This document shows positions 17,071 to 25,436 of a stretch of DNA of 64,000 nt, one piece after another. The position numbers and the translations under genes were made by a program. The notes beneath the pieces are model-generated. The model saw nothing but the letters and a program-made list of their open reading frames with translations, made no database searches and was not told where the DNA came from. The DNA comes from JADJPO01 sp963724535. Lineage in GTDB: Bacteria > Actinomycetota > Actinomycetes > Actinomycetales > Kineosporiaceae. Location: positions 1 through 64,000 of the forward strand of contig CAVRVD010000001.1 of the NCBI GenBank assembly GCA_963724535.1. Direction: 5' to 3'. How positions within the stretch are numbered: the stretch's first letter is position 1; the number at the start of each line of letters is the position of its first letter.

Positions 17071-17208
17071 CACAGGTCAGTGTGTCAGTGCCTCCTGTGC
17101 GGCACCATCACACTCCTGCCCTCAGGTCACTCGGCGCTCAGCCCGTCCCCGTGGCGGCGACGAGCACCCGGCGGGTCGCCCGCTCGGCAGGCTCGGGGAC
17201 CAGGCGAC

Positions 17209-18837
17209 TCAACGGCCGAGGAACTTCTCGAACCCCGGCGGCAGCTCCAGGTCCTCCAGGTCGGGCTGTTCACCCTGACCCAGCCCGAAGGCGCTACCCG
17301 GCGCGGCACCGGGCAGGGCGGCGGGCCCCGACGAGGACCGTTCGGCGGCCTCCCGCTCCTGCTGGGCGCGCTTGGCGGGGTTGCCGGACCTGGCCTTGCC
17401 CTTCTTGCGTGGCGGGGGTGCGGTGCGACCCTTGGACTTCTTGCCGCCTCCAGGCAGCCCCGGCATCCCACCGCCGGGCATCCCGGGCATCCCACCCATG
17501 ACACCCTTGCGCATCTGACGCATCATCTTCTGCGCCTCGGTGAACCGCTCGAGCAGCTGGTTGACGTCGCTGACCTGCACTCCGGCGCCACGGGCGATCC
17601 GCATCCGGCGGGATCCGTTGAGGACCTTGGGCTGGCGGCGCTCCAGCGGGGTCATCGACCGGACGATGGCCTCGATGCGGTCGACCTCGCGCTCGTCAAA
17701 GTTGTCCAGCTGGTCGCGCAGCTCGCCCATCCCGGGCAGCATGCCGAGCATCTTCTTGATCGAGCCCATGTTCTTCAGGGCAGCCATCTGGGACAAGAAG
17801 TCGTCGAGGGTGAAGTCCTCGTCGGCGATGAACTTCGCCGCCATCTCGGCGGCCTGCTTCTCGTCGAAGGCCTTCTGGGCCTGCTCGATCAAGGTGAGCA
17901 CGTCACCCATGTCGAGGATCCGCGAGGCCATCCGGTCGGGGTGGAACTGCTCGAAGTCGGTGAGCTTCTCCCCCGTCGAGGCGAACATCACCGGCTTGCC
18001 CGTCACCCCAACCACGCTGAGCGCGGCGCCACCGCGGGCGTCGCCGTCCAGCTTGGACAACACGACCCCGGTGAAGCCGACTCCGTCGGCGAACGCGTTC
18101 GCCGTGGCGACCGCGTCCTGGCCGATCATGGCGTCCAGAACGAACAGGATCTCGTCGGGTCGTACCGTGTCGCGGATGTCGGCGGCCTGCTGCATCATCT
18201 CGGCGTCCACACCGAGGCGGCCGGCGGTGTCGACGATGACGATGTCGTACTGCTTCTCGATGGCGTACTCAACGCCCTGGGAGGCGATCACGACCGGGTT
18301 GCCGGGACCGGCGTCCGGGTTGGCCAGGGCGCCGACGGCCGAGGTGCCCGGGTGCGGCGCGAACACCTTCACCCCGGCCCGCTCCCCGACCACCTGCAGC
18401 TGGTCGACGGCGTTGGGCCGCTGCAGGTCACAGGCCACCAGGAGCGGCGTGTGCCCCTGCTCGGCCAGCCATAGCCCGAGCTTGCCGGCCAGGGTGGTCT
18501 TGCCGGCGCCCTGCAGACCGGCAAGCAGGATCACCGTGGGGGGCAGCTTGGCCATGGTCAGCCGGCGGGTCTGCCCACCGAGGACGGCGACCAGCTGGTC
18601 GTGCACGATCTGCACGACCTGCTGGGCGGGGTTCAGAGCAGCGGAGACCTCCGCGGACACCGAGCGGGCCCGGATGCTGGCGCAGAAGTCGCGGACGACG
18701 GGCAGCGCGACGTCGGCGTCGAGCAGGGCCCGGCGGATCTCCCGGATGGTGGCGTCGACATCCGCCTCGGACAGGCGACCCTTGCCGCGCAGCGACTTGA
18801 AGGTGGCGGCGAGACGGTCGGACAGCGTGGCGAACAC
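17209..18837 (-). CDS. ffh: Signal recognition particle protein Ffh
   Basis: 542 residues from GTG 18837. N domain 1-85, G domain with LLAGLQGAGKTTLAGKLG, VACDLQRPNAVDQLQ, IVDTAGRLGVD and SKLDGDARGG, then the methionine-rich M domain (MKNMGSIKKMLGMLPGMGE-like stretch, GSRRMRIARGAGVQVSDVNQLL, MMRQMRKGVMGGMPGMPGGG). Ffh with 4.5S RNA targets nascent membrane proteins to FtsY, which lies 5 kb away. The C-terminal 70 residues form a long basic then Ala/Pro-rich tail, common in actinobacteria. The 137-bp spacer to the amidohydrolase shows nothing recognisable. Confidence 0.97.
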   Translation of the reverse strand: MFATLSDRLAATFKSLRGKGRLSEADVDATIREIRRALLDADVALPVVRDFCASIRARSVSAEVSAALNPAQQVVQIVHDQLVAVLGGQTRRLTMAKLPPTVILLAGLQGAGKTTLAGKLGLWLAEQGHTPLLVACDLQRPNAVDQLQVVGERAGVKVFAPHPGTSAVGALANPDAGPGNPVVIASQGVEYAIEKQYDIVIVDTAGRLGVDAEMMQQAADIRDTVRPDEILFVLDAMIGQDAVATANAFADGVGFTGVVLSKLDGDARGGAALSVVGVTGKPVMFASTGEKLTDFEQFHPDRMASRILDMGDVLTLIEQAQKAFDEKQAAEMAAKFIADEDFTLDDFLSQMAALKNMGSIKKMLGMLPGMGELRDQLDNFDEREVDRIEAIVRSMTPLERRQPKVLNGSRRMRIARGAGVQVSDVNQLLERFTEAQKMMRQMRKGVMGGMPGMPGGGMPGLPGGGKKSKGRTAPPPRKKGKARSGNPAKRAQQEREAAERSSSGPAALPGAAPGSAFGLGQGEQPDLEDLELPPGFEKFLGR

Positions 18838-18862
18838 GTCGTCAGCCTAACCGGCGGATGGC

Positions 18863-19276
18863 TCAGGACGACGACTCGGAGGGTGGTACCGCGAACGTGA
18901 CGCCGACGTCACCATAGGGCTGGCGCTTGCGCTTGACCCAGCCGCCGACCAGGGCGCCGACCTTGGCGAGCCTGACCTGGGGCGCCCCGTACTTGGCCCG
19001 GACCAGCTCGTGCAGCCTGACCAGCTCCGAACCGTCGACGAGGGCGACGTCCACCTCGACCGGGCTGCTGCCCGGGGTCGGGTTGCCGCGGAAGTCCGAC
19101 GGTTGGACGACGCCGCGCGGGGTGTGCCGCAGGCGCTTGGCCTTGCCCGAGGTCGAGGACGTGTAGAACCCTGCCCGGCCATTCCCGAGGTCGACCAGCC
19201 AGACCGCAGTGCCGACTGGTGTGCCGTCCCGCTTGGTGGTGGTGAACCGGATGTACTTCTCCTGCTGAAGCGCCAT
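18863..19276 (-). CDS. PPOX-class (flavin/F420-dependent) split-barrel protein
   Basis: 137 residues. The pattern EKYIRFTTTKRDGTPVGTAVWLV, GRAGFYTSSTSGKAKRLRHTPRG and FRGNPTPGSSPVEVDVALVDG fits the pyridoxamine-phosphate-oxidase-like split barrel, in particular the F420-binding branch common in actinobacteria. The window also carries cofC, so F420 is probably made. Substrate unknown. It is only 25 bp ahead of ffh on the same strand; a promoter probably lies in the 73-bp gap to glnD. Confidence 0.82.
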   Translation of the reverse strand: MALQQEKYIRFTTTKRDGTPVGTAVWLVDLGNGRAGFYTSSTSGKAKRLRHTPRGVVQPSDFRGNPTPGSSPVEVDVALVDGSELVRLHELVRAKYGAPQVRLAKVGALVGGWVKRKRQPYGDVGVTFAVPPSESSS

Positions 19277-19349
19277 ATGTGCACTCTAGGACCCGCGCGC
19301 CCTGGCGAGGACCGCGCTCATCGCAGCAGCAGCTCACCCGGTCGACAGG

Positions 19350-21776
19350 TCACGCGACCGGGCTCGCGGCCGCATCGACCAGGGCCGCGATGACCGCGGC
19401 CACCCGGGCCGGGGACAGCCGGGCGCCGCCGGGCTCACGGACGTAGAGCACGTCGACGGCCTGCCCGGCGTGCGTGGCGACGTGCGCCGAGCGCAGGTCG
19501 ACCCCAAGGCCGGCCAGCGCGGACCCGAGCGAGTGCAGCAGTCCGGGGCGGTCGGCGGCGCGGACCTCCAGCACGGTGACGTCCTGCGATGCCGCGGGCA
19601 GCAGCACCACCCGCGGCTCGGCGCTCGCACCGACCGGAGAGCGGTAGCCGGCGTCCCGGCGGACCAGCCGGTCCAGCACGGTGCGGTCGCCCTCGGCGAG
19701 CCGGCGCAGGTCGGTCTCCAGGGTGGCCGGCTCCGGCACTGGCGACGCACCCGCATCCACGTACCAGGTGTCGACGGCGATCCAGCTGCCTTCCACACAG
19801 ACGGTGCGCACCAGGGCCGACCTCACCGCCAGACGGAAGGAGGCCAGCGCCCCGGAGATGTCCGCGAGCAGACCGGATCGGTCCGGGGCGACCACGCTGA
19901 CCACATGCAGATCGGCCAACCGACCGACCGCCACGTGCGGGCGACCGTCCGCAACGGTCGCCGCGACCAGGGCGGACTCGGCGTCTGTGATCGGTGCCGG
20001 CCCGGTCGGGTCCTGGCCGCTCAGTACCGACGCGGCTCGGCGGACCAGGTCGTCGACCAGCCGTTCCCGCCACGGCGACCAGGCGGCCGGACCGGCGGCG
20101 ACAGCGTCCGCCTCGGTCAGCGCCCGCAGCAGGTCCAGGACGTCGGCGCGCCCGTCGACGGCCTCGACGAGCGTGGCCACCGTGCGTGGGTCGTCCGGGT
20201 CCCGGCGGGTGGCCAGCTCGACCAGCGTCAGGTGCTCGCGCACCAGCCTCGTGACGACCGCGACGTCGTCCTCGGCCATCCCCATCCGTCGCGCCGCGCG
20301 CTCGGCCAGCGGGGCACCGACCCGGGAGTGGTCCCGGGCACTGGGCAGCTTGCCGATGTCGTGCAGCAGCGCGGCCACCAGCAGCAGGTCGGGCCGGGCG
20401 ACGTGACGCAGCAGCCCGGTCGCCTCGACGACCGTCTCGATCAGATGCCGGTCCACGGTGTGCCGGTGGATCGCGTTGCGCTGCGGTCGGTTGCGCACCC
20501 CGGACCACTCCGGGATCCACGCGCTGGTCAGCTCGGCAAGGTCGAGGGACTCCCACACATCGACCAGAGCGGGCCCGGCACCGAGCAGGTCGACGAACGC
20601 GTCCCGGGCGGCGGCCGGCCACGGCTGCGGAAGCGGCGGGCTGTCGGCCGCGAGGTGGTCGAGGCTCACCGGCGAGACGGGCAGGCCGGCCCGGGCGGCC
20701 CGAGCCGCCATGGTCAGCGCCAGAACCGGGTCGTCGGCCGGCCGGACCCCGGCACCGAGCACCACCTCCCCCTCGTGCTCGACGACGCCGCCGCCGAGCG
20801 GACGCAGCAGCGGCCGGCGCGGACCGCGGCGCATCCCCAGCCGGCGCCGGCCGGGCATCGCCTGCCGGGCCCGGCGCACCGTGATGTCCACGGCATGGGC
20901 GATGATCCGACCGGCCTGCGCCACCCCGACCAGCAGGTCGTCGGCGTCGTTGACCCCGGCCGCCACGGCGACCGCGTCCTGGTCGGCGAGCAGCAGTCGG
21001 TCCACGCCGCGACCGGTCACCACGTGCAGGGCATCGCGGACGTCGAGCAGGTCAGCGTGTGCTGCGTCCACCTCGCCATGCGGCCGGTCGGTGGCCCAGC
21101 TCGCCGCGAGCGCGCGCAGCACGGTGACGTCGCGCAGCCCGCCGCGGGCCTCCTTCAGGTCCGGCTCGATCCGGCCCGCGATTTCGCCGAACCGGCCCAG
21201 GCGCTCGGCCAACGCTTCGATCAGGGCCGGCAGTCGCCGCCGGATCCCGCCGCGCCAGTCAGCCAGCAGCTGGGCCCGGACCCGCACCACCAGCTCGTGG
21301 TCGCCGGCCACCGCCCGAAGGTCCAGCAGCCCGATCCCGGCGGCGGCGTCCGCGGCCGCGACCTCCCGGCACTGCACGGGGGTACGCACCGAGTGGTCGA
21401 TGCGACATCCGCTGTCCCACAACGGGTACCACAGCCGGTCGGCGAGCTCGGCGACCTCGGTGACAGGCCGCCGCCCGTCGTGCACCAGAACCAGGTCGAG
21501 GTCGCTGGCCGGGCCGGTCTCCCCCCGGGCCACACTGCCGACCACGGCCAGGGCGAGGCCGGAGCCGACATCGGGTCCAGCCGCCTGCTGCCACGTGTCA
21601 CCGAGCGCCCGCTCGACCAGGGAGGTCATCGCCAGCCGGCGCGCGGGACCGGGCGGGCCGCCCCGCAGGGCCAGCGCCAGGCGTTGCCGGCGCAGGTCCT
21701 GCGGGGCGTTCCCGGGCTGACCCGGTGGGGTGGGGGGGTTGGTCGACCCCTCAGAGCGCGTCGACGCCGTGCTCAC
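19350..21776 (-). CDS. glnD: PII uridylyl/adenylyltransferase GlnD
   Basis: 808 residues from GTG 21776, overlapping glnB by 26 bases. ATG 21629 would give 759 residues but removes an Arg/Ala-rich N-terminal segment typical of the family; no other start codon lies between. Nucleotidyltransferase motif VVGSVARGETGPASDLDLVLVHD, HD domain in HTVDRHLIETVVEATG and ALLHDIGKLPSARDHSRVG, and two C-terminal ACT domains (VVSVVAPDRSGLLADISGAL; VLEVRAADRPGLLHSLGSAL) that sense glutamine. In actinobacteria this enzyme adenylylates PII on Tyr51. The amtB-glnB-glnD order is standard. Confidence 0.94.
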   Translation of the reverse strand: MSTASTRSEGSTNPPTPPGQPGNAPQDLRRQRLALALRGGPPGPARRLAMTSLVERALGDTWQQAAGPDVGSGLALAVVGSVARGETGPASDLDLVLVHDGRRPVTEVAELADRLWYPLWDSGCRIDHSVRTPVQCREVAAADAAAGIGLLDLRAVAGDHELVVRVRAQLLADWRGGIRRRLPALIEALAERLGRFGEIAGRIEPDLKEARGGLRDVTVLRALAASWATDRPHGEVDAAHADLLDVRDALHVVTGRGVDRLLLADQDAVAVAAGVNDADDLLVGVAQAGRIIAHAVDITVRRARQAMPGRRRLGMRRGPRRPLLRPLGGGVVEHEGEVVLGAGVRPADDPVLALTMAARAARAGLPVSPVSLDHLAADSPPLPQPWPAAARDAFVDLLGAGPALVDVWESLDLAELTSAWIPEWSGVRNRPQRNAIHRHTVDRHLIETVVEATGLLRHVARPDLLLVAALLHDIGKLPSARDHSRVGAPLAERAARRMGMAEDDVAVVTRLVREHLTLVELATRRDPDDPRTVATLVEAVDGRADVLDLLRALTEADAVAAGPAAWSPWRERLVDDLVRRAASVLSGQDPTGPAPITDAESALVAATVADGRPHVAVGRLADLHVVSVVAPDRSGLLADISGALASFRLAVRSALVRTVCVEGSWIAVDTWYVDAGASPVPEPATLETDLRRLAEGDRTVLDRLVRRDAGYRSPVGASAEPRVVLLPAASQDVTVLEVRAADRPGLLHSLGSALAGLGVDLRSAHVATHAGQAVDVLYVREPGGARLSPARVAAVIAALVDAAASPVA

Positions 21777-22089
21777 CCGTGCGCACCCGGACCACGTCCT
21801 CGACCGCAGTGGTCCAGACCTTGCCGTCGCCGATCCGCCCGGTCTGGGCGCTCTTGACGATGACGTCGACGACATCGGCCGCGTCGGCAGCGTCCACCAG
21901 AACCTCCAGGCGGACCTTGGGCACCATGTCGACGGTGTACTCGGCACCGCGGTAGACCTCGGTGTGGCCGCGCTGGCGGCCATAGCCGCTGGCCTCGCTG
22001 ACCGTCATGCCCTGGACGCCGAAGGCCTCCAGCGCCGACTTCACCTCGTCGAGCTTGTGGGGCTTGATGATCGCCGTGACGAGCTTCAT
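21751..22089 (-). CDS. glnB: PII nitrogen regulatory protein
   Basis: 112 residues. MKLVTAIIKPHKLDEVKSAL, the T-loop with Tyr in YRGAEYTVDMVPKV, and the ATP-binding B-loop KSAQTGRIGDGKVW are all intact. PII reports 2-oxoglutarate and energy status, and binds AmtB to close it when ammonium is plentiful. The ATG overlaps the amtB stop, so the ratio of channel to regulator is fixed by coupling. The symbol glnK would be equally correct. Confidence 0.96.
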   Translation of the reverse strand: MKLVTAIIKPHKLDEVKSALEAFGVQGMTVSEASGYGRQRGHTEVYRGAEYTVDMVPKVRLEVLVDAADAADVVDVIVKSAQTGRIGDGKVWTTAVEDVVRVRTGEHGVDAL

Positions 22090-23360
22090 GCCGACACCTC
22101 CGTCGTCGTCTTGCGCGCGGCCGCCGACGGACCCACAGAGGAACCGGACAGGGTGCCGGTCTCGTAGGCCGTCTCGGCGTGCAGGTTGATATCCAGACCC
22201 TCAACCTCGATCTGCTCGTCGACCCGCAGGCCGCCGAAGGCCAGACCAACCACCTTGGCGATGACGAAGGTCAGGACGAAGGAGTAGCCGACCGCGGCCA
22301 GCACCGCCAACGCCTGTCGGCCGAGCAGGCCGACGCCGCCGCCGTAGAACAGCCCGTCCTCGCCGCCGATCACCGAGGCGCCGAGGAGGCCGATCAGCAG
22401 GGCGCCGACCACACCGCCGACCAGGTGCACGCCGACCACGTCGAGGGCGTCGTCGTAGCCGAACCGGAACTTCAGCCCGACCGCGAAGGCGCACACGGCG
22501 CCGGCGACGAAGCCGAGCCCGATGGCACCCACCGGGGTGACGAACGCACAGGCCGGGGTGATGGCGACCAGACCGGACACCGCGCCGGAGGCCGCGCCGA
22601 GAGTGGTCGGGTGACCATCGCGGACCCGCTCGACGAGCAACCAGCCGAGGACGGCCGCGGCAGCGGCCACGTTGGTGGTCACGAAGGCGATCGCCGCGGT
22701 CTCGTTGGCGCCCAGGGCCGACCCGGCGTTGAACCCGAACCAGCCGAACCACAACAGTGCGGCACCGAGCAGCACGAACGGCAGGTTGTGCGGGCGCATC
22801 GGCTCCTTCGGCCAACCGCGCCGCTTGCCGAGCACGATCGCCAGGGCCAGGCCGGCCGCTCCCGCGTTAGCGTGCACGACTGCGCCACCGGCGAAGTCCT
22901 GGGCGGGCAGGTTGAACAGCCAGCCGTTGCCGGCCCAGACCCAGTGCGCGATGGGGGCGTAGACCAGCAGCGTCCACAGCGCGACGATCGCGACGAACGG
23001 GGCGAACTTGATCCGGTCGGCGATGGCGCCGGTGAACAGGGCCGGGGTGATGATGGCGAACATGCCCTGGAACGCGACGAAGGCCAGCGCCGGGATGTCA
23101 CCGCTCACCTCACCGACGGTGCCGTTCAGGCCGAGGTGGGACAGGTCGCCGACGAGCGCGTTGCCCTCACCGAAGGCGATCGAGTAACCGACGAGCACCC
23201 ACAGCACGCCGACCACGGCGATGGTGACAAAGTTCATCATCAGCATGTTGAGCACGTTCTTCCCGCGCACCATGCCGCCGTAGAAGAACGCCAGTCCTGG
23301 TGTCATGAGGAGCACGAGGGCTGCGCTGGTCAGCACCCATGCGGTGTTTCCGGAATCCAT
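22086..23360 (-). CDS. amtB: Ammonium transporter AmtB
   Basis: 424 residues from ATG 23360 (MDSGNTAWVLTSAAL) with AGAGAGG nearby. Eleven membrane helices: TPGLAFFYGGMVRGKN, AHWVWAGNGWLF, GGAVVHANAGAAGLALA with the first pore His, WFGWFGFNAGSALGANE, GVHLVGGVVGALLIGLL with the second pore His. The cytoplasmic C-terminus (VDEQIEVEGLDINLHAETAY) is the conserved PII docking element. Probably the first gene of amtB-glnB-glnD; a GlnR-like box lies about 100 bp upstream. Confidence 0.97.
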   Translation of the reverse strand: MDSGNTAWVLTSAALVLLMTPGLAFFYGGMVRGKNVLNMLMMNFVTIAVVGVLWVLVGYSIAFGEGNALVGDLSHLGLNGTVGEVSGDIPALAFVAFQGMFAIITPALFTGAIADRIKFAPFVAIVALWTLLVYAPIAHWVWAGNGWLFNLPAQDFAGGAVVHANAGAAGLALAIVLGKRRGWPKEPMRPHNLPFVLLGAALLWFGWFGFNAGSALGANETAAIAFVTTNVAAAAAVLGWLLVERVRDGHPTTLGAASGAVSGLVAITPACAFVTPVGAIGLGFVAGAVCAFAVGLKFRFGYDDALDVVGVHLVGGVVGALLIGLLGASVIGGEDGLFYGGGVGLLGRQALAVLAAVGYSFVLTFVIAKVVGLAFGGLRVDEQIEVEGLDINLHAETAYETGTLSGSSVGPSAAARKTTTEVSA

Positions 23361-23463
23361 GCGAGACCTCTCTGGAGATGAGGATGTGCAGACACTCGAG
23401 TGGACGGTCCTCGAGGTAGCGCCACGTCCATGGGGCCACTGACCGTCAGACTCGCTGCGCCGT

Positions 23464-23501
23464 GTTACCCCGGCCCCCGCCACGCGTTACAGGCATGTGA
23501 C
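23464..23501 (-). promoter_or_regulatory. GlnR-like operator upstream of amtB
   Basis: On the plus strand GTTAC occurs at 23464-23468 and 23486-23490, and GTGAC at 23497-23501. Read toward amtB this is GTCAC-N6-GTAAC-N17-GTAAC, and 17 equals 6+5+6, so three of the four half-sites of the GTnAC-N6-GAAAC-N6 array bound by GlnR fall at the right phase; the third half-site is degenerate. It lies about 104-141 bp before the amtB start. In Streptomyces and mycobacteria GlnR activates amtB-glnK-glnD under nitrogen limitation. Nothing else is recognised in the 179-bp spacer. Confidence 0.55.
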
Positions 23502-23539
23502 AGCCCGCCCCCCGAGGTGAAACCTGCGTTTCCGGCCGC

Positions 23540-24745
23540 TCAACTCAGCAGGGCCTCGACGAACACCTCCGGCTCGAACGGGGCCAGGTCGTCAGGCCCC
23601 TCGCCGAGCCCGACCAGCTTCACCGGCACGCCCAGCGCACGCTGCACCGCGACCACGATGCCGCCCTTGGCGGTGCCGTCCAGCTTGGTCAGCACGATCC
23701 CGGTCACGTCGACCACCTCGGCGAAGACCCGGGCCTGGTTCATCCCGTTCTGGCCGGTGGTCGCATCCAGCACCAGCAGCACCTCGTCGACAGGTCCGTG
23801 CCTCTCGATCACCCGCTTGACCTTGCCGAGCTCGTCCATCAGCCCGACCTTGTTCTGCAGCCGGCCAGCGGTGTCGACCAGGACGACGTCCACCTCGGCC
23901 TCGATGCCGCCCCTGACGGCGTCGAAGGCGACCGAGGCCGGGTCGGCGCCCTCGACCTCGCTGCGGATGGTCGGCACGCCGACCCGCTCCCCCCAGGTGG
24001 TGAGCTGGTCGGCAGCCGCGGCTCGGAAGGTGTCGGCCGCGCCGAGCAGCACGTCCTTGTCCTGTGCCACCAGCAGCCGGGCAAGCTTGCCGACCGTGGT
24101 GGTCTTGCCGGTGCCGTTCACCCCGACGACCAGGACGACGGCCGGGCGGCCAGCCATCACGTGCCGGTCCACATGCAGCGACCGGTCCAGGTTCGCACCC
24201 ACCGCATCGACGAGCTGGCTGCGCAGGATGTCGCGCATCACGTCCGGATCGGTAACGCCCCGGGCGGCCACCTCGCTGCGCAGCCCGGCCACGATCTCGG
24301 CGGCCGGCCCCGCGCCGACGTCGGCGAGCAGCAGGGTGTCCTCGACCTCCTCCCAGGTCGACTCGTCGACGCTGCCGCGGGTGAGCAGGGTCAGGAGACC
24401 CTGACCGAGGGCGGTGTTGGACCGGGCCAGGCGGCGGCGCAGCTGCGCCATCCGGCCCTCGACCGGTGCCGGCCGCTCCAGGGTGGGCATCGGCGCCGGC
24501 TCGGCGAGCTCCGGCGCGAGGTCGGGCGCCGGTGCGGGGCGTGGGGGGGCGGACGGCGTCGTCGACGGTCGGTCCTCCAGCGCCGTCGCGGAGCCGGCCA
24601 CCCCACTACTCGGCTCAGTGGGAGGCGGCTCGGTGGGAGGCGGCTCGGTGCGGCCCCGGCGCCTGGATCCGGCGAGCAGGGCAACGGACAGGACGGCGAG
24701 AAGTGCGACCGCGGCGACCGCGATCGCGAGGTAGTCGAGGCTCAC
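23540..24745 (-). CDS. ftsY: Signal recognition particle receptor FtsY
   Basis: 401 residues from GTG 24745. An N-terminal membrane anchor (YLAIAVAAVALLAVLSVALL) and a disordered Pro/Glu-rich A region with TEPPP repeats precede the NG domain: VLVVGVNGTGKTTTVGKLA, GAADTFRAAAADQL, VLVDTAGRLQNK, LTKLDGTAKGG, VGLGEGPDDLAPFEPE. FtsY receives the SRP-ribosome complex from Ffh at the membrane. The GTG overlaps the stop of the small membrane protein gene upstream (GTGA). Confidence 0.97.
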   Translation of the reverse strand: MSLDYLAIAVAAVALLAVLSVALLAGSRRRGRTEPPPTEPPPTEPSSGVAGSATALEDRPSTTPSAPPRPAPAPDLAPELAEPAPMPTLERPAPVEGRMAQLRRRLARSNTALGQGLLTLLTRGSVDESTWEEVEDTLLLADVGAGPAAEIVAGLRSEVAARGVTDPDVMRDILRSQLVDAVGANLDRSLHVDRHVMAGRPAVVLVVGVNGTGKTTTVGKLARLLVAQDKDVLLGAADTFRAAAADQLTTWGERVGVPTIRSEVEGADPASVAFDAVRGGIEAEVDVVLVDTAGRLQNKVGLMDELGKVKRVIERHGPVDEVLLVLDATTGQNGMNQARVFAEVVDVTGIVLTKLDGTAKGGIVVAVQRALGVPVKLVGLGEGPDDLAPFEPEVFVEALLS

Positions 24746-25260
24746 CCGCTGATTGTCCCGCTGATCTGTTCCGCCATCCCACTGGCCGGCGTCGCTACGG
24801 GCGAGCCCTGCTGTCTCGGCGGCTGGCCCGCACCGGCGGTTCCGGTCTGCCGCTCCGGTTGCGCCGCGACGTTCGCCGCGTCCTCAGCGGCCGCCTCAAC
24901 CGGGTCGGCGCCGCTCTGATCCCCCTCGGGGATCGGTGCCTCCGGGACACGTCCCGGTTCCACGTCGGTCTCGTCGGCTTCCTGGGACTCGCCGGGTTCA
25001 CCGGAGCCGCCGGGCGCGTGCGTTGCCGAGCGCGCTCCGCGCACCGTCGACCGCACGTCGACCGCAGCACGGCGCGCCGTCGCCGCAGCGGTGCGGGCCC
25101 GCTCCCGTGCGTCCCGGGTCAGCCGCTCCCCCTCGGGGGTGAGCACCTGGGAACCCTGCCGGATCGGGTGATAGGCCGCTTCAAAGATCACCCAGGCGGC
25201 CAGAGCAACGACGACGATCATCCCCACCACAATTGCTACCACGGTCCTACGTTGCCCCAT
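24742..25260 (-). CDS. Small single-pass membrane protein coupled to ftsY
   Basis: 172 residues. MGQRRTVVAIVVGMIVVVAL AAWVIF is a single N-terminal membrane helix; the rest is predicted soluble, with a short amphipathic Arg/Ala helix (LTRDARERARTAAATARRAA) and then a Gly/Glu/Pro/Gln-rich disordered tail. No enzyme motif. The stop overlaps the ftsY start, so the protein is made together with the SRP receptor. The start codon follows immediately after a strong three-stem inverted-repeat structure (25262-25343). I do not recognise the family. Function unknown. Confidence 0.65.
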   Translation of the reverse strand: MGQRRTVVAIVVGMIVVVALAAWVIFEAAYHPIRQGSQVLTPEGERLTRDARERARTAAATARRAAVDVRSTVRGARSATHAPGGSGEPGESQEADETDVEPGRVPEAPIPEGDQSGADPVEAAAEDAANVAAQPERQTGTAGAGQPPRQQGSPVATPASGMAEQISGTISG

Positions 25261-25261
25261 C

Positions 25262-25343
25262 TGTCACACCCGACCCACACGGGTCGGGAGATCGTTATTG
25301 AGATGTCGCTCACGCCCGCCGAGGTGGGCGGGGAAGTGTGACA
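25262..25343 (-). ncRNA. Candidate cis-acting three-stem RNA element before the ftsY operon
   Basis: Three nested perfect pairings: outer TGTCACAC (25262-25269) with GTGTGACA (25336-25343); inner CCCGACCC-ACAC-GGGTCGGG (25269-25288); inner CCCGCC-GAGGTG-GGCGGG (25315-25332). Together they form a three-way junction with a 26-base connector at 25289-25314, ending one base before the ATG at 25260 and able to hide any ribosome site. I match it to no known riboswitch. It might instead be the smc terminator plus an operator palindrome. The remaining spacer to smc (25344-25436) shows nothing clear. Confidence 0.45.
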
Positions 25344-25436
25344 CATCGTCGCTGATGCTCACTGAAAGCGATGGAATCGGCATCGTCACCGAGAGATGCC
25401 GGGTTGACCCGTCACCGACGTCCGGTCTGGTCCGGC

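Noticed and set aside
15715..18474. 919-residue plus-strand open frame over the amidohydrolase and ffh
   Set aside because: Low-complexity Gly/His/Gln/Arg composition, no motif, and it lies antisense to two genes with complete family signatures. Long antisense frames are expected at this GC content.
19470..21857. 795-residue plus-strand open frame over glnD
   Set aside because: Same shadow behaviour; glnD on the other strand has all catalytic motifs.
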